A DNA stretch of 64,000 nt from NCBI RefSeq assembly GCF_932526225.1, contig NC_064037.1, positions 16,902,471 through 16,966,470 of the forward strand. The letters are read 5' to 3'. Positions 1-13,496 of this stretch are shown here, piece after piece. Each line of letters starts with the position of its first letter. The first letter of the stretch is position 1. The translations under genes were made by a program, and so were the position numbers. Origin of the DNA: Nematostella vectensis. Taxonomy: Eukaryota > Cnidaria > Anthozoa > Actiniaria > Edwardsiidae. The notes below the pieces were generated by a model, which searched no databases, had not been told where the DNA came from, and saw nothing but the letters and a program-made list of their open reading frames with translations.

Positions 1-30
1 GATTTGCCCTGCATTTTTGCGGGGCACACA
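1..30 (+). repeat. Right end of a satellite monomer cut by the window edge
   Basis: It contains the hairpin segment followed by 'ggggcacacac', which lacks two bases of the usual 'ggggcttacacac'. The same two-base loss occurs before the monomers at 2881 and 10180, where it follows monomers with 'tcctccatatcg'. The monomer cut here probably belonged to that variant lineage. Confidence 0.9.
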
Positions 31-362
31 CTAAATGAAAAATTGCGGCCCAAATGGTTCAACTGAATTTTGCTTTAATTTAAGGTTATATTTGTTAGTG
101 CTGATTGCAAACCACCAACTCATGTTAAGTACCGACAGAGTATTTTGCGCATGACGCCCCAGATACTTTTGCAGTCCCACATGCAATGGAGTCTTGTTTG
201 GTGATATAGTTTGCACCATGCGAACCATTGAAAGTCACTCTGGTTTTCATTCATATCGAGTAAATCTTTCCCCTTTTTCTAAAGATTTCCGTGGAGGAGA
301 GCACTGAAATGAGTATATCACTCAATTTTTGATTTGCCCTGCATTTTTGCGGGGCTTACACA

Positions 363-561
363 ATAAATGAAAAATTGCGGCCCATATTTTACAACTGAGT
401 TTTGTTTCAATTTAAGGTTATAATTGTTAGTACTGATTGCAAACCACCATCTCATGTTTAAGTAGCGATAGAATATTTTGCGTATGACGCCCCAGAGAGC
501 ACTGAAATGAGTATATCACTTAATTTTTTTATTTGACCTGCATTTTTGCGGGGCTTACACA
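363..561 (+). repeat. Truncated, strongly diverged monomer (199 bp)
   Basis: The monomer lacks about 134 bp. Sequence jumps from 'gacgccccag' directly to 'agagcactgaaatgag', with 'ag' or 'aga' shared at both deletion ends, so microhomology may have guided the loss. The remaining 199 bp carry about 15 substitutions and one inserted T relative to consensus. Examples are 'atattttac' for 'aaatggttc', 'ttagtactg', and 'gtagcgatagaatatt'. That is roughly 8%, far above any other monomer I checked. Confidence 0.9.
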
Positions 562-1887
562 CTAAAAGAAAAATTGCGGCCCAAATGGTTCAACTGAATT
601 TTGCTTCAATTTAAGGTTATATTTGTTAGTGCTGATTGCAAACCACCAACTCATGTTAAGTACCGACAGAGTATTTTGCGCATGACGCCCCAGATACTTT
701 TGCAGTCCCACATGCAATGGAGTCTTGTTTGGGGATATAGATTGCACCATTCGAACCATTGAAGGGCACTCTGGTTTTCCTTCATATCGAGTAAATCTTT
801 CGCCTTTTACTAAAGATTTCCGTGGAGGAGAGCACTGAAATGAGTATATCACTCAATTTTTGATTTGCCCTGCATTTTTGCGGGGCTTACACACTAAATG
901 AAAAATTGCGGCCTAAATGGTTCAACTGAATTTTGCTCTAATTTACGGTTATATTTGTTAGTGCTGATTGCAAACCACCAACTCATGTTAAGTACCGACA
1001 GAGTATTTTGCGCATGACGCCCCAGATACTTTTGCAGTCCCACATGCAATGGAGTCTTGTTTGGGGATATAGATTGCACCATTCGAACCATTGAAGGGCA
1101 CTCTGGTTTTCCTTCATATCTAGTAAATTTTTCGCCTTTTACTAAAGATTTCCGTGGAGGAGAGCACTGAAATGAGTATATCACTCAATTTTTGATTTGC
1201 CCTGCATTTTTGCGGGGCTTACACACTAAATGAAAAATTGCGGCCCAAATGGTTCAACTGAATTTTGCTTTAATTTAAGGTTATATTTGTTAGTGCTGAT
1301 TGCAAACCACCAACTCATGTTAAGTACCGACAGAGTATTTTGCGCATGACGCCCCAGATACTTTTGCAGTCCCACATGCAATGGAGTCTTGTTTGGGGAT
1401 ATAGATTGCACCATGCGAACCATTGAAGGGCACTCTGGTTTTCCTTCATATCGAGTAAATCTTTCGCCTTTTACTAAAGATTTCCGTGGAGGAGAGCACT
1501 GAAATGAGTATATCACTCAATTTTTGATTTTCCCTGCATTTTTGCGGGGCTTACACACTAAATGAAAATTGCGGCCCAAATGGTTCAACTGAATTTTGCT
1601 TTAATTTAAGGTTATATTTGTTAGTGCTGATTGCAAACCACCAACTCATGTTAAGTACCGACAGAGTATTTTGCGCAAGACGCCCCAGATACTTTTGCAT
1701 TCCCAAATGCAATGGAGTCTTGTTTGGGGATATAGATTGCACCATGTGAACCATTGAAGGGCACTCTGGTTTTCCTTCATATCGAGTAAATCTTTTGCCT
1801 TTTACTAAAGATTTCCGTGAAGGAGAGCACTGAAATGAGTATATCACTCAATTTTTGATTTGCCCTGCATTTTTACGGGCTTACACA
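562..1887 (+). repeat. Four monomers left of the 22-monomer duplication
   Basis: Monomers at 562, 894, 1226 and 1557 are full length apart from single-base losses. The one at 894 has the linked variants 'cctaaatgg', 'tttacgg' and 'tctagtaaattttt', also seen at 21793 and 23121. The one at 1557 has 'gcgcaagacg' and 'cattcccaaatg', shared with monomers at 2220, 9519, 5867 and 13165. These belong to the older, mixed part of the array. Confidence 0.85.
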
Positions 1888-4800
1888 CTAAATGAAAAAT
1901 TGCGGCCCAAATGGTTCAACTGAATTTTGCTTTAATTTAAGGTTATATTTGTTAGTGCTGATTGCAAACCACCAACTCATGTTAAGTACCGACAGAGTAT
2001 TTTGCGCATGACGCCCCAGATACTTTTGCAGTCCCACATGCAATGGAGTCTTGTTTGGGGATATAGATTGCACCATGCAAACCATTGAAGGGCACTCTGG
2101 TTTTCCTCCATATCGAGTAAATCTTTCGCCTTTTACAAAAGATTTCCGTCGAGGAGAGCACTGAAATGAGTATATCACTCAATTTTTTATTTGCCCTGCA
2201 TTTTTGCGGGGCTTACACACTAAATGAAAAATTGCGGCCCAAATGGTTCAACTGAATTTTGCTTTAATTTAAGGTTATATTTGTTAGTGCTGATTGCAAA
2301 CAACCAACTCATGTTAAGTACCGACAGAGTATTTTGCGCAAGACGCCCCAGATACTTTTGCATTCCCAAATGCAATGGAGTCTTGTTTGGGGATATAGAT
2401 TGCACCATGCGAACCATTGAAGGGCACTCTAATTTTCCTTCATATCGAGTAAATCTTTTGCCTTTTACTAAAGATTTCCGTGAAGGAGAGCACTGAAATG
2501 AGTATATCACTCAATTTATGATTTGCCCTGCATTTTTGCGGGCTTACACACTAAATGAAAAATTGCGGCCCAAATGGTTCAACTGAATTTTGCTTTAATT
2601 TAAGGTTATATTTGTTAGTGCTGATTGCAAACCACCAACTCATGTTAAGTACCGACAGAGTATTTTGCGCATGACGCCCCAGATACTTTTGCAGTCCCAC
2701 ATGCAATGGAGTCTTGTTTGGGGATATAGATTGCACCATGCGAACCATTGAAGGGCACTCTGGTTTTCCTCCATATCGAGTAAATCTTTCGCCTTTTACA
2801 AAAGATTTCCGTCGAGGAGAGCACTGAAATGAGTAAATCACTAAATTTTTGATTTGCCCTGCATTTTTGCGGGGCACACACTAAATGAAAAATTGCGGCC
2901 CAAATGGTTCAACTGAATTTTGCTTTAATTTAAGGTTATATTTGTTAGTGCTGATTGCAAACCACCAACTCATGTTAAGTACCGACAGAGTATTTTGCGC
3001 ATGACGTCCCAGATACTTTTGCAGTCCCACATGCAATGGAGTCTTGTTTGGGGATATAGATTGCACCATGCGGACCATTGAAGGGCACTCTGGTTTTCCT
3101 TCATATCGAGTAAATCTTTCGCCTTTTACTAAAGATTTCCGTGGAGGAGAGCACTGAAATGAGTATATCACTCAATTTTTTATTTGCCCTGCATTTTTGC
3201 GGGGCTTACACACTAAATAAAAAATTGCGGCCCAAATGGTTCAACTGAATTTTGCTTTAATTTAAGGTTATATTTGTTAGTGCTGATTGCAAACCACCAA
3301 CTCATGTTAAGTACCGACAGAGTATTTTGCGCATGACGCCCCAGATACTTTTGCAGTCCCACATGCAATGGAGTCTTGTTTGGGGATATAGATTGCACCA
3401 TGCGAACCATTGAAGGGCACTCTGGTTTTCCTTCATATCGAGTAAATCTTTCGCCTTTTACTAAAGATTTCCGTGGAGGAGAGCACTGAAATGAGTATAT
3501 CACTCAATTTTTGATTTGCCCTGCATTTTTGCGGGGCTTACACACTAAATGAAAAATTGCGGCCGAAATGGTTCAACTGAATTTTGCTTTAATTTACGGT
3601 TATATTTGTTAGTGCTGATTGCAAACCACCAACTCATGTTAAGTACCGACAGAGTATTTTGCGCATGACGCCCCAGATACTTTTGCAGTCCCACATGCAA
3701 TGGAGTCTTGTTTGGGGATATAGATTGCACCATTCGAACCATTGAAGGGCACTCTGGTTTTCCTTCATATCTAGTAAATTTTTCGCCTTTTACTAAAGAT
3801 TTCCGTGGAGAAGAGCACTGAAATGAGTATATCACTCAATTTTTGATTTGCCCTGCATTTTTGCGGGGCTCACACACTAAATGAAAAATTGCGGCCCAAA
3901 TGGTTCAACTGAATTTTGCTTTAATTTAAGGTTATATTTGTTAGTGCTGATTGCAAACCACCAACTCATGTTAAGTACCGACAGAGTATTTTGCGCATGA
4001 CGCCCCAGATACTTTTGCAGTCCCACATGCAATGGAGTCTTGTTTGGGGATATAGATTGCACCATGCGAAAAATTGAAGGGCACTCTGGTTTTCCTTTAT
4101 ATCGAGTAAATATTTCGCCTTTTACTAAAGATTTCCGTGGAGGTAAGCACTGAAATGAGTATATCACTCAATTTTTGATTTCCCTGCATTTTTGCGGGGC
4201 TCACACACTAAATGAAAAATTGCGGCCCAAATGGTTCAACTGAATGTGCTTTAATTTAAGGTTATATTTGTTAGTGCTGATTGCAAACCACCAACTCATG
4301 TTAAGTACCGACAGGGTATTTTGCGCATGACGCTCCAGATACTTTTGCAGTCCCACATGCAATGGAGTCTTGTTTGGGGATATAGATTGCACCATGCGGA
4401 CCATTGAAGGGCACTCTGGTTTTCCTTCATATCGAGTAAATCTTTCGCCTTTTACTAAAGATTTCCGTGGAGGAGAGCACTGAAATGAGTATATCACTCA
4501 ATTTTTGATTTGCCCTGCATTTTTGCGGGGCTTACACACTAAATGAAAAATTGCGGCCCAAATGGTTCAACTGAATTTTGCTTTAATTTAAGGTTATATT
4601 TGTTAGTGCTGATTGCAAACCACCAACTCATGTTAAGTACCGACAGAGTATTTTGCGCATGACGCTCCAGATACTTTTGCAGTCCCACATGCAATGGAGT
4701 CTTGTTTGGGGATATAGATTGCACCATGCGGACCATTGAAGGGCACTCTGGTTTTCCTTCATATCGAGTAAATCTTTCGCCTTTTACTAAAGATTTCCGT

Positions 4801-7800
4801 GGAGGAGAGCACTGAAATGAGTATATCACTCAATTTTTGATTTGCCCTGCATTTTTGCGGGGCTTACACACTAAATGAAAAATTGCGGCCCAAATGGTTC
4901 AACTGAATTTTGCTTTAATTTGAGGTTATATTTGTTAGTGCTGATTGCAAACCACCAACTCATGTTAAGTACCGACAGAGTATTTTGCGCATGACGCCCC
5001 AGACACTTTTGCAGTCCCACATGCAATGGAGTCTTGTTTGGGGATATAGATTGCACCATGCGAACCATTGAAGGGCACTCTGGTTTTCCTTCATATCGAG
5101 TAAATCATTCGCCTTTTACTAAAGATTTCCGTGAAGGAGAGCACTGAAATGAGTATATCACTCAATTTTTTATTTGCCCTGCATTTTTGCGGGGCTTACA
5201 CACTAAATGAAAAATTGCGGCCCAAATAGTTCAACTGAATTTTGCTTTAATTTAAGGTTATATTTGTTAGTGCTGATTGCAAACCACCAACTCATGTTAA
5301 GTACCGACAGAGTATTATGCGCATGACGCCCCAGATACTTTTGCAGTCCCACATGCAATGGAGTCTTGTTTGGGGATATAGATTGCACCATGCGAACCAT
5401 TTAAGGGCACTCTGGTTTTCCTTCATATCGAGTAAATCTTTCGCCTTTTACTAAAGATTTCCGTGGAGGAGAGCACTGAAATGAGTATATCACTCAATTT
5501 TTGATTTGCCCTGCATTTTTGCGGGGCTTACACACTAAATGAAAAATTGCGGCCCAAATGGTTCAACTGAATTTTGCTTCAATTTAAGGTTATATTTGTT
5601 AGTGCTGATTGCAAACCACCAACTCATGTTAAGTACCGACAGAGTATTTTGCGCACGACGCCCCAGATACTTTTGCATTCCCACATGCAATGGAGTCTTG
5701 TTTGGGGATATAGATTGCACCATACGAAAAATTGAAGGGCACTCTGGTTTTCCTTTATATCGAGTAAATCTTTCGCCTTTTACTAAAGATTTCCGTGGAG
5801 AAGAGCACTGAAATGAGTATATCACTCAATTTTTGATTTGCCCTGCATTTTTGCGGGGCTTACACACTAAATGAAAAATTGCGGCCCAAATGGTTCAACT
5901 GAATTTTGCTTTAATTTAAGGTTATATTTGTTAGTGCTGATTGCAAACAACCAACTCATGTTAAGTACCGACAGAGTATTTTGCGCAAGACGCCCCAGAT
6001 ACTTTTGCATTCCCAAATGCAATGGAGTCTTGTTTGGGAATATAGATTGCACCATGCGAACCATTGAAGGGCACTCTGGTTTTCCTTCATATCGAGTAAA
6101 TCTTTCGCCTTTTACTAAAGATTTCCGTAGAGGAGAGCACTGAAATGAGTATATCACTCAATTTTTGATTTGCCCTGCATTTTTGCGGGGCTTACACACT
6201 AAATGAAAAATTGCGGCCCAAATGGTTCAACTGAATTTTGCTTTAATTTAAGGTTATATTTGTTAGTGCTTATTGCAAACCACCAACTCATGTTAAGTAC
6301 CGACAGAGTATTTTGCGCATGACGCCCCAGATACTTTTGCAGTCCCACATGCAATGGAGTCTTGTTTGGGGATATAGATTGCACCATGCGAACCATTGAA
6401 AGGCACTCTGGTTTTCCTTCATATCGAGTAAATCTTTCGCCTTTTACTAAAGATTTCCGTGGAGGAGAGCACTGAAATGAGAATATCACTCAATTTTTGA
6501 TTTACCCTGCATTTTTGCGGGGCTTACACACTAAATGAAAAATTGCGGCCCAAATGGTTCAACTGAATTTTGCTTTAATTTAAGGTTATATTTGTTAGTG
6601 CTGATTGCAAACCACCAACTCATGTTAAGTACCGACAGAGTATTTTGCGCATGACGCCCCAGATACTTTTGCAGTCCCACATGCAATGGAGTCTTGTTTG
6701 GGGATATAGATTGCACCATGCGAACCATTGAAGGGCACTCTGGTTTTCCTTCATATCGAGTAAATCTTTCGCCTTTTACTAAAGATTTCCGTGGAATAGA
6801 GCACTGAAATGAGTATATCACTCAATTTTTGATTTGCCCTGCATTTTTGCGGGGCTTACACACTAAATGAAAAATTGCGGCTCAAATGGTTCAACTGAAT
6901 TTTGCTTTAATTTAAGGTTATATTTGTTAGTGCTGATTGCAAACCACCAACTCATGTTAAGTACCGACAGAGTATTTTGCGCATGACGCCCCAGATACTT
7001 TTGCAGTCCCACATGCAATGGAGTCTTGTTTGGGGATATAGATTGCACCATTCGAACCATTGAAGGGCACTCTGGTTTTCCTTCATATCGAGTAAATCTT
7101 TCGCCTTTTACTAAAGATTTCCGTGGAGGAGAGCACTGAAATGAGTATATCACTCAATTTTTGATTTGCCCTGCAGTTTTGCGGGGCTTACACACTAAAT
7201 GAAAAATGGCGGCCCAAATGGTTCAACTGAATTTTGATTTAATTTAAGGTTATATTTGTTAGTGCTGATTGCAAACCACCAACTCATGTTAAGTACCGAC
7301 AGAGTATTTTGCGCATGACGCTCCAGATACTTTTGCAGTCCCACATGCAATGGAGTCTTGTTTGGGGATATAGATTGCACCATGCGGACCATTGAAGGGC
7401 ACTCTGGTTTTCCTTCATATCGAGTAAATCTTTCGCCTTTTACTAAAGATTTCCGTGGAGGAGAGCACTGAAATGAGTATATCACTCAATTTTTTATTTG
7501 CCCTGCATTTTTGCGGGGCTTACACACTAAATGAAAAATTGCGGCCCAAATGGTTCAACTGAATTTTGCTTTAATTTAAGGTTATATTTGTTAGTGCTGA
7601 TTGCAAACAACCAACTCATGTTAAGTACCGACAGAGTATTTTGCGCATGACGCCCCAGATACTTTTGCAGTCCCACATGCAATGGAGTCTTGTTTGGGGA
7701 TATAGATTGCACCATGCGAACCATTGAAGGGAACTCTGGTTTTCCTTCATATCGAGTAAATCTTTCGCCTTTTACTAAAGATTTCCGTGGAGGAGAGCAC

Positions 7801-9186
7801 TGAAATGAGTATATCACTCAATTTTTGATTTGCCCTGCATTTTTGCGGGGCTTACACACTAAATGAAAAATTGCGGCCCAAATGGTTCAACTGAATTTTG
7901 CTTTAATTTAAGGTTATATTTGTTAGTGCTGATTGCAAACCACCAACTCATTTTAAGTACCGACAGAGTATTTTGCGCATGACGCCCAAGATACTTTTGC
8001 AGTCCCACATGCAATGGAGTCTTGTTTGCGGATATAGATTGCACCATGCGAAAAATTGAAGGGCACTTTGGTTTTCCTTCATATCCAGTAAATCTTTCGC
8101 CTTTTACTAAAGATTTCCGTAGAGGAGAGCACTGAAATGAGTATATCACTCAATTTTAGATTTGCCCTGCATTTTTGCGGGGCTTACACACTAAATGAGA
8201 AATTGCGGCCCAAATGGTTCAACTGAATTTTGCTTCAATTTAAGGTTATATTTGTTAGTGCTGATTGCAAACCACCAACTCATGCTAAGTACCGACAGAA
8301 TATTTTGCGCATGACTCCCCAGATACTTTTGCAGTCCAACATGCAATGGAGTCTTGTTTGGGGATATAGATTGCACCATGTGAACCATTGAAGGGCACTC
8401 TGGTTTTCCTTCATATCAAGTAAATCTGTCGCCTTTTACTAAAGATTTCCGTGGAGGAGAGCACTGAAATGAGTATATCACTCAATTTTTGATTTGCCCT
8501 GCATTTTTGCGGGGCTTACACACTAAATGAAAAATTGCGGCTCAAATGGTTCAACTGAATTTTGCTTTAATTTAAGGTTATATTTGTTAGTGCTGATTGC
8601 AAACCACCAACTCATGTTAAGTACCGACAGAGTATTTTGCGCATGACGCCCCAGATACTTTTGTAGTCCCACATGCAATGGAAGCTTGTTTGGGGATATA
8701 GATTGCACCATGCGAACCATTGAAGGGCACTCTGGTTTTCCTTCATATCGAGTAAATCTTTCGCCTTTTACTAAAGATTTCCGTGGAGGAGAGCACTGAA
8801 ATGAGTATATCACTCAATTTTTGATTTGCCCTGCATTTTTGCGGGGCTTACACACTAAATGAAAAATTGCGGCCCAAATGGTTCAACTGAATTTTGCTTT
8901 AATTTAAGGTTATATTTGTTAGTGATGATTGCAATCCACCAACTCATGTTAAGTACCGACTGAGTATTTTGCGCATGACGCTCCAGATACTTTTGCAGTC
9001 CCACATGCAATGGAGTCTTGTTTGGGGATATAGATTGCACCATGCGGACCATTGAAGGGCACTCTGGTTTTCCTTCATATCGAGTAAATCTTTCGCCTTT
9101 TACTAAAGTTTTCCGTGGAGGAGAGCACTAAAATGAGTATATCACTCAATTTTTGATTTGCCCTGCATTTTTGCGGGGCTTACACA
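1888..9186 (+). repeat. 22-monomer higher-order block, copy 1
   Basis: This 7.3-kb block is followed immediately by a near copy beginning at 9187. Monomers at 1888-6489 match those at 9187-13787 one for one at an offset of 7298-7299. Those at 7527-9186 match 13497-15156 at an offset of 5970. Within the block neighbouring monomers differ by several percent, while matching monomers in the two copies differ at only a handful of positions. That contrast is the signature of a multi-monomer duplication. Private markers include 'gaagcttg' in the monomer at 8523, 'ttgcttgcgg'-free 'tttgcggatata' at 7859 and 'gaatgtgct' at 4201. Confidence 0.93.
2551..3876 (+). repeat. Four-monomer motif, instance 1 (complete)
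   Basis: Four consecutive monomers with distinct marks: first 'tcctccatatcg' with 'tttacaaaag'; second 'gacgtccc'; third 'ctaaataaaaaatt'; fourth 'ccgaaatgg', 'tttacgg' and 'tctagtaaattttt'. The same order recurs elsewhere, so this was probably an old higher-order unit or part of one. Confidence 0.8.
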
Positions 9187-9849
9187 CTAAATGAAAAATT
9201 GCGGCCCAAATGGTTCAACTGAATTTTGCTTTAATTTAAGGTTATATTTGTTAGTGCTGATTGCAAACCACCAACTCATGTTAAGTACCGACAGAGTATT
9301 TTGCGCATGACGCCCCAGATACTTTTGCAGTCCCACATGCAATGGAGTCTTGTTTGGGGATATAGATTGCACCATGCAAACCATTGAAGGGCACTCTGGT
9401 TTTCCTCCATATCGAGTAAATCTTTCGCCTTTTACAAAAGATTTCCGTGGAGGAGAGCACTGAAATGAGTATATCACTCAATTTTTTATTTGCCCTGCAT
9501 TTTTGCGGGGCTTACACACTAAATGAAAAATTGCGGCCCAAATGGTTCAACTGAATTTTGCTTTAATTTAAGGTTATATTTGTTAGTGCTGATTGCAAAC
9601 AACCAACTCATGTTAAGTACCGACAGAGTATTTTGCGCAAGACGCCCCAGATACTTTTGCATTCCCAAATGCAATGGAGTCTTGTTTGGGGATATAGATT
9701 GCACCATGCGAACCATTGAAGGGCACTCTAATTTTCCTTCATATCGAGTAAATCTTTTGCCTTTTACTAAAGATTTCCGTGAAGGAGAGCACTGAAATGA
9801 GTATATCACTCAATTTATGATTTGCCCTGCATTTTTGCGGGCTTACACA

Positions 9850-11175
9850 CTAAATGAAAAATTGCGGCCCAAATGGTTCAACTGAATTTTGCTTTAATTT
9901 AAGGTTATATTTGTTAGTGCTGATTGCAAACCACCAACTCATGTTAAGTACCGACAGAGTATTTTGCGCATGACGCCCCAGATACTTTTGCAGTCCCACA
10001 TGCAATGGAGTCTTGTTTGGGGATATAGATTGCACCATGCGAACCATTGAAGGGCACTCTGGTTTTCCTCCATATCGAGTAAATCTTTCGCCTTTTACAA
10101 AAGATTTCCGTCGAGGAGAGCACTGAAATGAGTAAATCACTCAATTTTTGATTTGCCCTGCATTTTTGCGGGGCACACACTAAATGAAAAATTGCGGCCC
10201 AAATGGTTCAACTGAATTTTGCTTTAATTTAAGGTTATATTTGTTAGTGCTGATTGCAAACCACCAACTCATGTTAAGTACCGACAGAGTATTTTGCGCA
10301 TGACGTCCCAGATACTTTTGCAGTCCCACATGCAATGGAGTCTTGTTTGGGGATATAGATTGCACCATGCGGACCATTGAAGGGCACTCTGGTTTTCCTT
10401 CATATCGAGTAAATCTTTCGCCTTTTACTAAAGATTTCCGTGGAGGAGAGCACTGAAATGAGTATATCACTCAATTTTTTATTTGCCCTGCATTTTTGCG
10501 GGGCTTACACACTAAATAAAAAATTGCGGCCCAAATGGTTCAACTGAATTTTGCTTTAATTTAAGGTTATATTTGTTAGTGCTGATTGCAAACCACCAAC
10601 TCATGTTAAGTACCGACAGAGTATTTTGCGCATGACGCCCCAGATACTTTTGCAGTCCCACATGCAATGGAGTCTTGTTTGGGGATATAGATTGCACCAT
10701 GCGAACCATTGAAGGGCACTCTGGTTTTCCTTCATATCGAGTAAATCTTTCGCCTTTTACTAAAGATTTCCGTGGAGGAGAGCACTGAAATGAGTATATC
10801 ACTCAATTTTTGATTTGCCCTGCATTTTTGCGGGGCTTACACACTAAATGAAAAATTGCGGCCGAAATGGTTCAACTGAATTTTGCTTTAATTTACGGTT
10901 ATATTTGTTAGTGCTGATTGCAAACCACCAACTCATGTTAAGTACCGACAGAGTATTTTGCGCATGACGCCCCAGATACTTTTGCAGTCCCACATGCAAT
11001 GGAGTCTTGTTTGGGGATATAGATTGCACCATTCGAACCATTGAAGGGCACTCTGGTTTTCCTTCATATCTAGTAACTTTTTCGCCTTTTACTAAAGATT
11101 TCCGTGGAGAAGAGCACTGAAATGAGTATATCACTCAATTTTTGATTTGCCCTGCATTTTTGCGGGGCTCACACA
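9850..11175 (+). repeat. Four-monomer motif, instance 2 (complete)
   Basis: Same four marks in the same order as 2551-3876. This is its counterpart in the second 22-monomer block. Confidence 0.85.
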
Positions 11176-11830
11176 CTAAATGAAAAATTGCGGCCCAAAT
11201 GGTTCAACTGAATTTTGCTTTAATTTAAGGTTATATTTGTTAGTGCTGATTGCAAACCACCAACTCATGTTAAGTACCGACAGAGTATTTTGCGCATGAC
11301 GCCCCAGATACTTTTGCAGTCCCACATGCAATGGAGTCTTGTTTGGGGATATAGATTGCACCATGCGAAAAATTGAAGGGCACTCTGGTTTTCCTTTATA
11401 TCGAGTAAATATTTCGCCTTTTACTAAAGATTTCCGTGGAGGTAAGCACTGAAATGAGTATATCACTCAATTTTTGATTTCCCTGCATTTTTGCGGGGCT
11501 CACACACTAAATGAAAAATTGCGGCCCAAATGGTTCAACTGAATGTGCTTTAATTTAAGGTTATATTTGTTAGTGCTGATTGCAAACCACCAACTCATGT
11601 TAAGTACCGACAGGGTATTTTGCGCATGACGCTCCAGATACTTTTGCAGTCCCACATGCAATGGAGTCTTGTTTGGGGATATAGATTGCACCATGCGGAC
11701 CATTGAAGGGCACTCTGGTTTTCCTTCATATCGAGTAAATCTTTCGCCTTTTACTAAAGATTTCCGTGGAGGAGAGCACTGAAATGAGTATATCACTCAA
11801 TTTTTGATTTGCCCTGCATTTTTGCGGGGC

Positions 11831-12168
11831 TTACACACTAAATGAAAAATTGCGGCCCAAATGGTTCAACTGAATGTGCTTTAATTTAAGGTTATATTTG
11901 TTAGTGCTGATTGCAAACCACCAACTCATGTTAAGTACCGACAGAGTATTTTGCGCATGACGCTCCAGATACTTTTGCAGTCCCACATGCAATGGAGTCT
12001 TGTTTGGGGATATAGATTGCACCATGCGGACCATTGAAGGGCACTCTGGTTTTCCTTCATATCGAGTAAATCTTTCGCCTTTTACTAAAGATTTCCGTGG
12101 AGGAGAGCACTGAAATGAGTATATCACTCAATTTTTGATTTGCCCTGCATTTTTGCGGGGCTTACACA
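11831..12168 (+). repeat. Monomer converted by its left neighbour
   Basis: In block copy 1 the monomer at 4201 reads 'gaatgtgct' and its right neighbour 'gaattttgct'. In copy 2 both equivalents (11500 and 11831) read 'gaatgtgct', while 'cagggtatt' remains private to the first of each pair. A short tract seems to have been copied from one monomer to the next after the large duplication. Confidence 0.75.
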
Positions 12169-13496
12169 CTAAATGAAAAATTGCGGCCCAAATGGTTCAA
12201 CTGAATTTTGCTTTAATTTGAGGTTATATTTGTTAGTGCTGATTGCAAACCACCAACTCATGTTAAGTACCGACAGAGTATTTTGCGCATGACGCCCCAG
12301 ACACTTTTGCAGTCCCACATGCAATGGAGTCTTGTTTGGGGATATAGATTGCACCATGCGAACCATTGAAGGGCACTCTGGTTTTCCTTCATATCGAGTA
12401 AATCATTCGCCTTTTACTAAAGATTTCCGTGAAGGAGAGCACTGAAATGAGTATATCACTCAATTTTTTATTTGCCCTGCATTTTTGCGGGGCTTACACA
12501 CTAAATGAAAAATTGCGGCCCAAATAGTTCAACTGAATTTTGCTTTAATTTAAGGTTATATTTGTTAGTGCTGATTGCAAACCACCAACTCATGTTAAGT
12601 ACCGACAGAGTATTATGCGCATGACGCCCCAGATACTTTTGCAGTCCCACATGCAATGGAGTCTTGTTTGGGGATATAGATTGCACCATGCGAACCATTT
12701 AAGGGCACTCTGGTTTTCCTTCATATCGAGTAAATCTTTCGCCTTTTACTAAAGATTTCCGTGGAGGAGAGCACTGAAATGAGTATATCACTCAATTTTT
12801 GATTTGCCCTGCATTTTTGCGGGGCTTACACACTAAATGAAAAATTGCGGCCCAAATGGTTCAACTGAATTTTGCTTCAATTTAAGGTTATATTTGTTAG
12901 TGCTGATTGCAAACCACCAACTCATGTTAAGTACCGACAGAGTATTTTGCGCACGACGCCCCAGATACTTTTGCATTCCCACATGCAATGGAGTCTTGTT
13001 TGGGGATATAGATTGCACCATACGAAAAATTGAAGGGCACTCTGGTTTTCCTTTATATCGAGTAAATCTTTCGCCTTTTACTAAAGATTTCCGTGGAGAA
13101 GAGCACTGAAATGAGTATATCACTCAATTTTTGATTTGCCCTGCATTTTTGCGGGGCTTACACACTAAATGAAAAATTGCGGCCCAAATGGTTCAACTGA
13201 ATTTTGCTTTAATTTAAGGTTATATTTGTTAGTGCTGATTGCAAACAACCAACTCATGTTAAGTACCGACAGAGTATTTTGCGCAAGACGCCCCAGATAC
13301 TTTTGCATTCCCAAATGCAATGGAGTCTTGTTTGGGAATATAGATTGCACCATGCGAACCATTGAAGGGCACTCTGGTTTTCCTTCATATCGAGTAAATC
13401 TTTCGCCTTTTACTAAAGATTTCCGTAGAGGAGAGCACTGAAATGAGTATATCACTCAATTTTTGATTTGCCCTGCATTTTTGCGGGGCTTACACA

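Noticed and set aside
363-561. Transposon or other insertion next to the truncated monomer
   Set aside because: The sequence on both sides of the joint is satellite. Only a deletion is needed, and no foreign bases are present.
562-852. 96-codon minus-strand frame as a gene, and its many repeats
   Set aside because: It starts at GTG, depends on the satellite period, is disrupted in amplified variants, and resembles no known family. It is listed once as a doubtful feature and not as coding sequence.
1982-2182. Second minus-strand frame of 66-78 codons in 'tcctccatatcg' monomers
   Set aside because: It is open only because 'ttttacaaaag' and linked variants remove stops in an alternative frame. 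It is a shadow of the repeat variant and overlaps the other frame.
2224-2496. Plus-strand 90-codon frames (also at 5539, 5871, 9523, 12837, 13169, and a shorter one at 63009)
   Set aside because: In most monomers this frame is closed by TGA in 'gcgcatgacg'. It is open only where chance variants ('caagac', 'cacgac', 'catgtc') remove that stop. Different changes open it, and there is no sign of selection.
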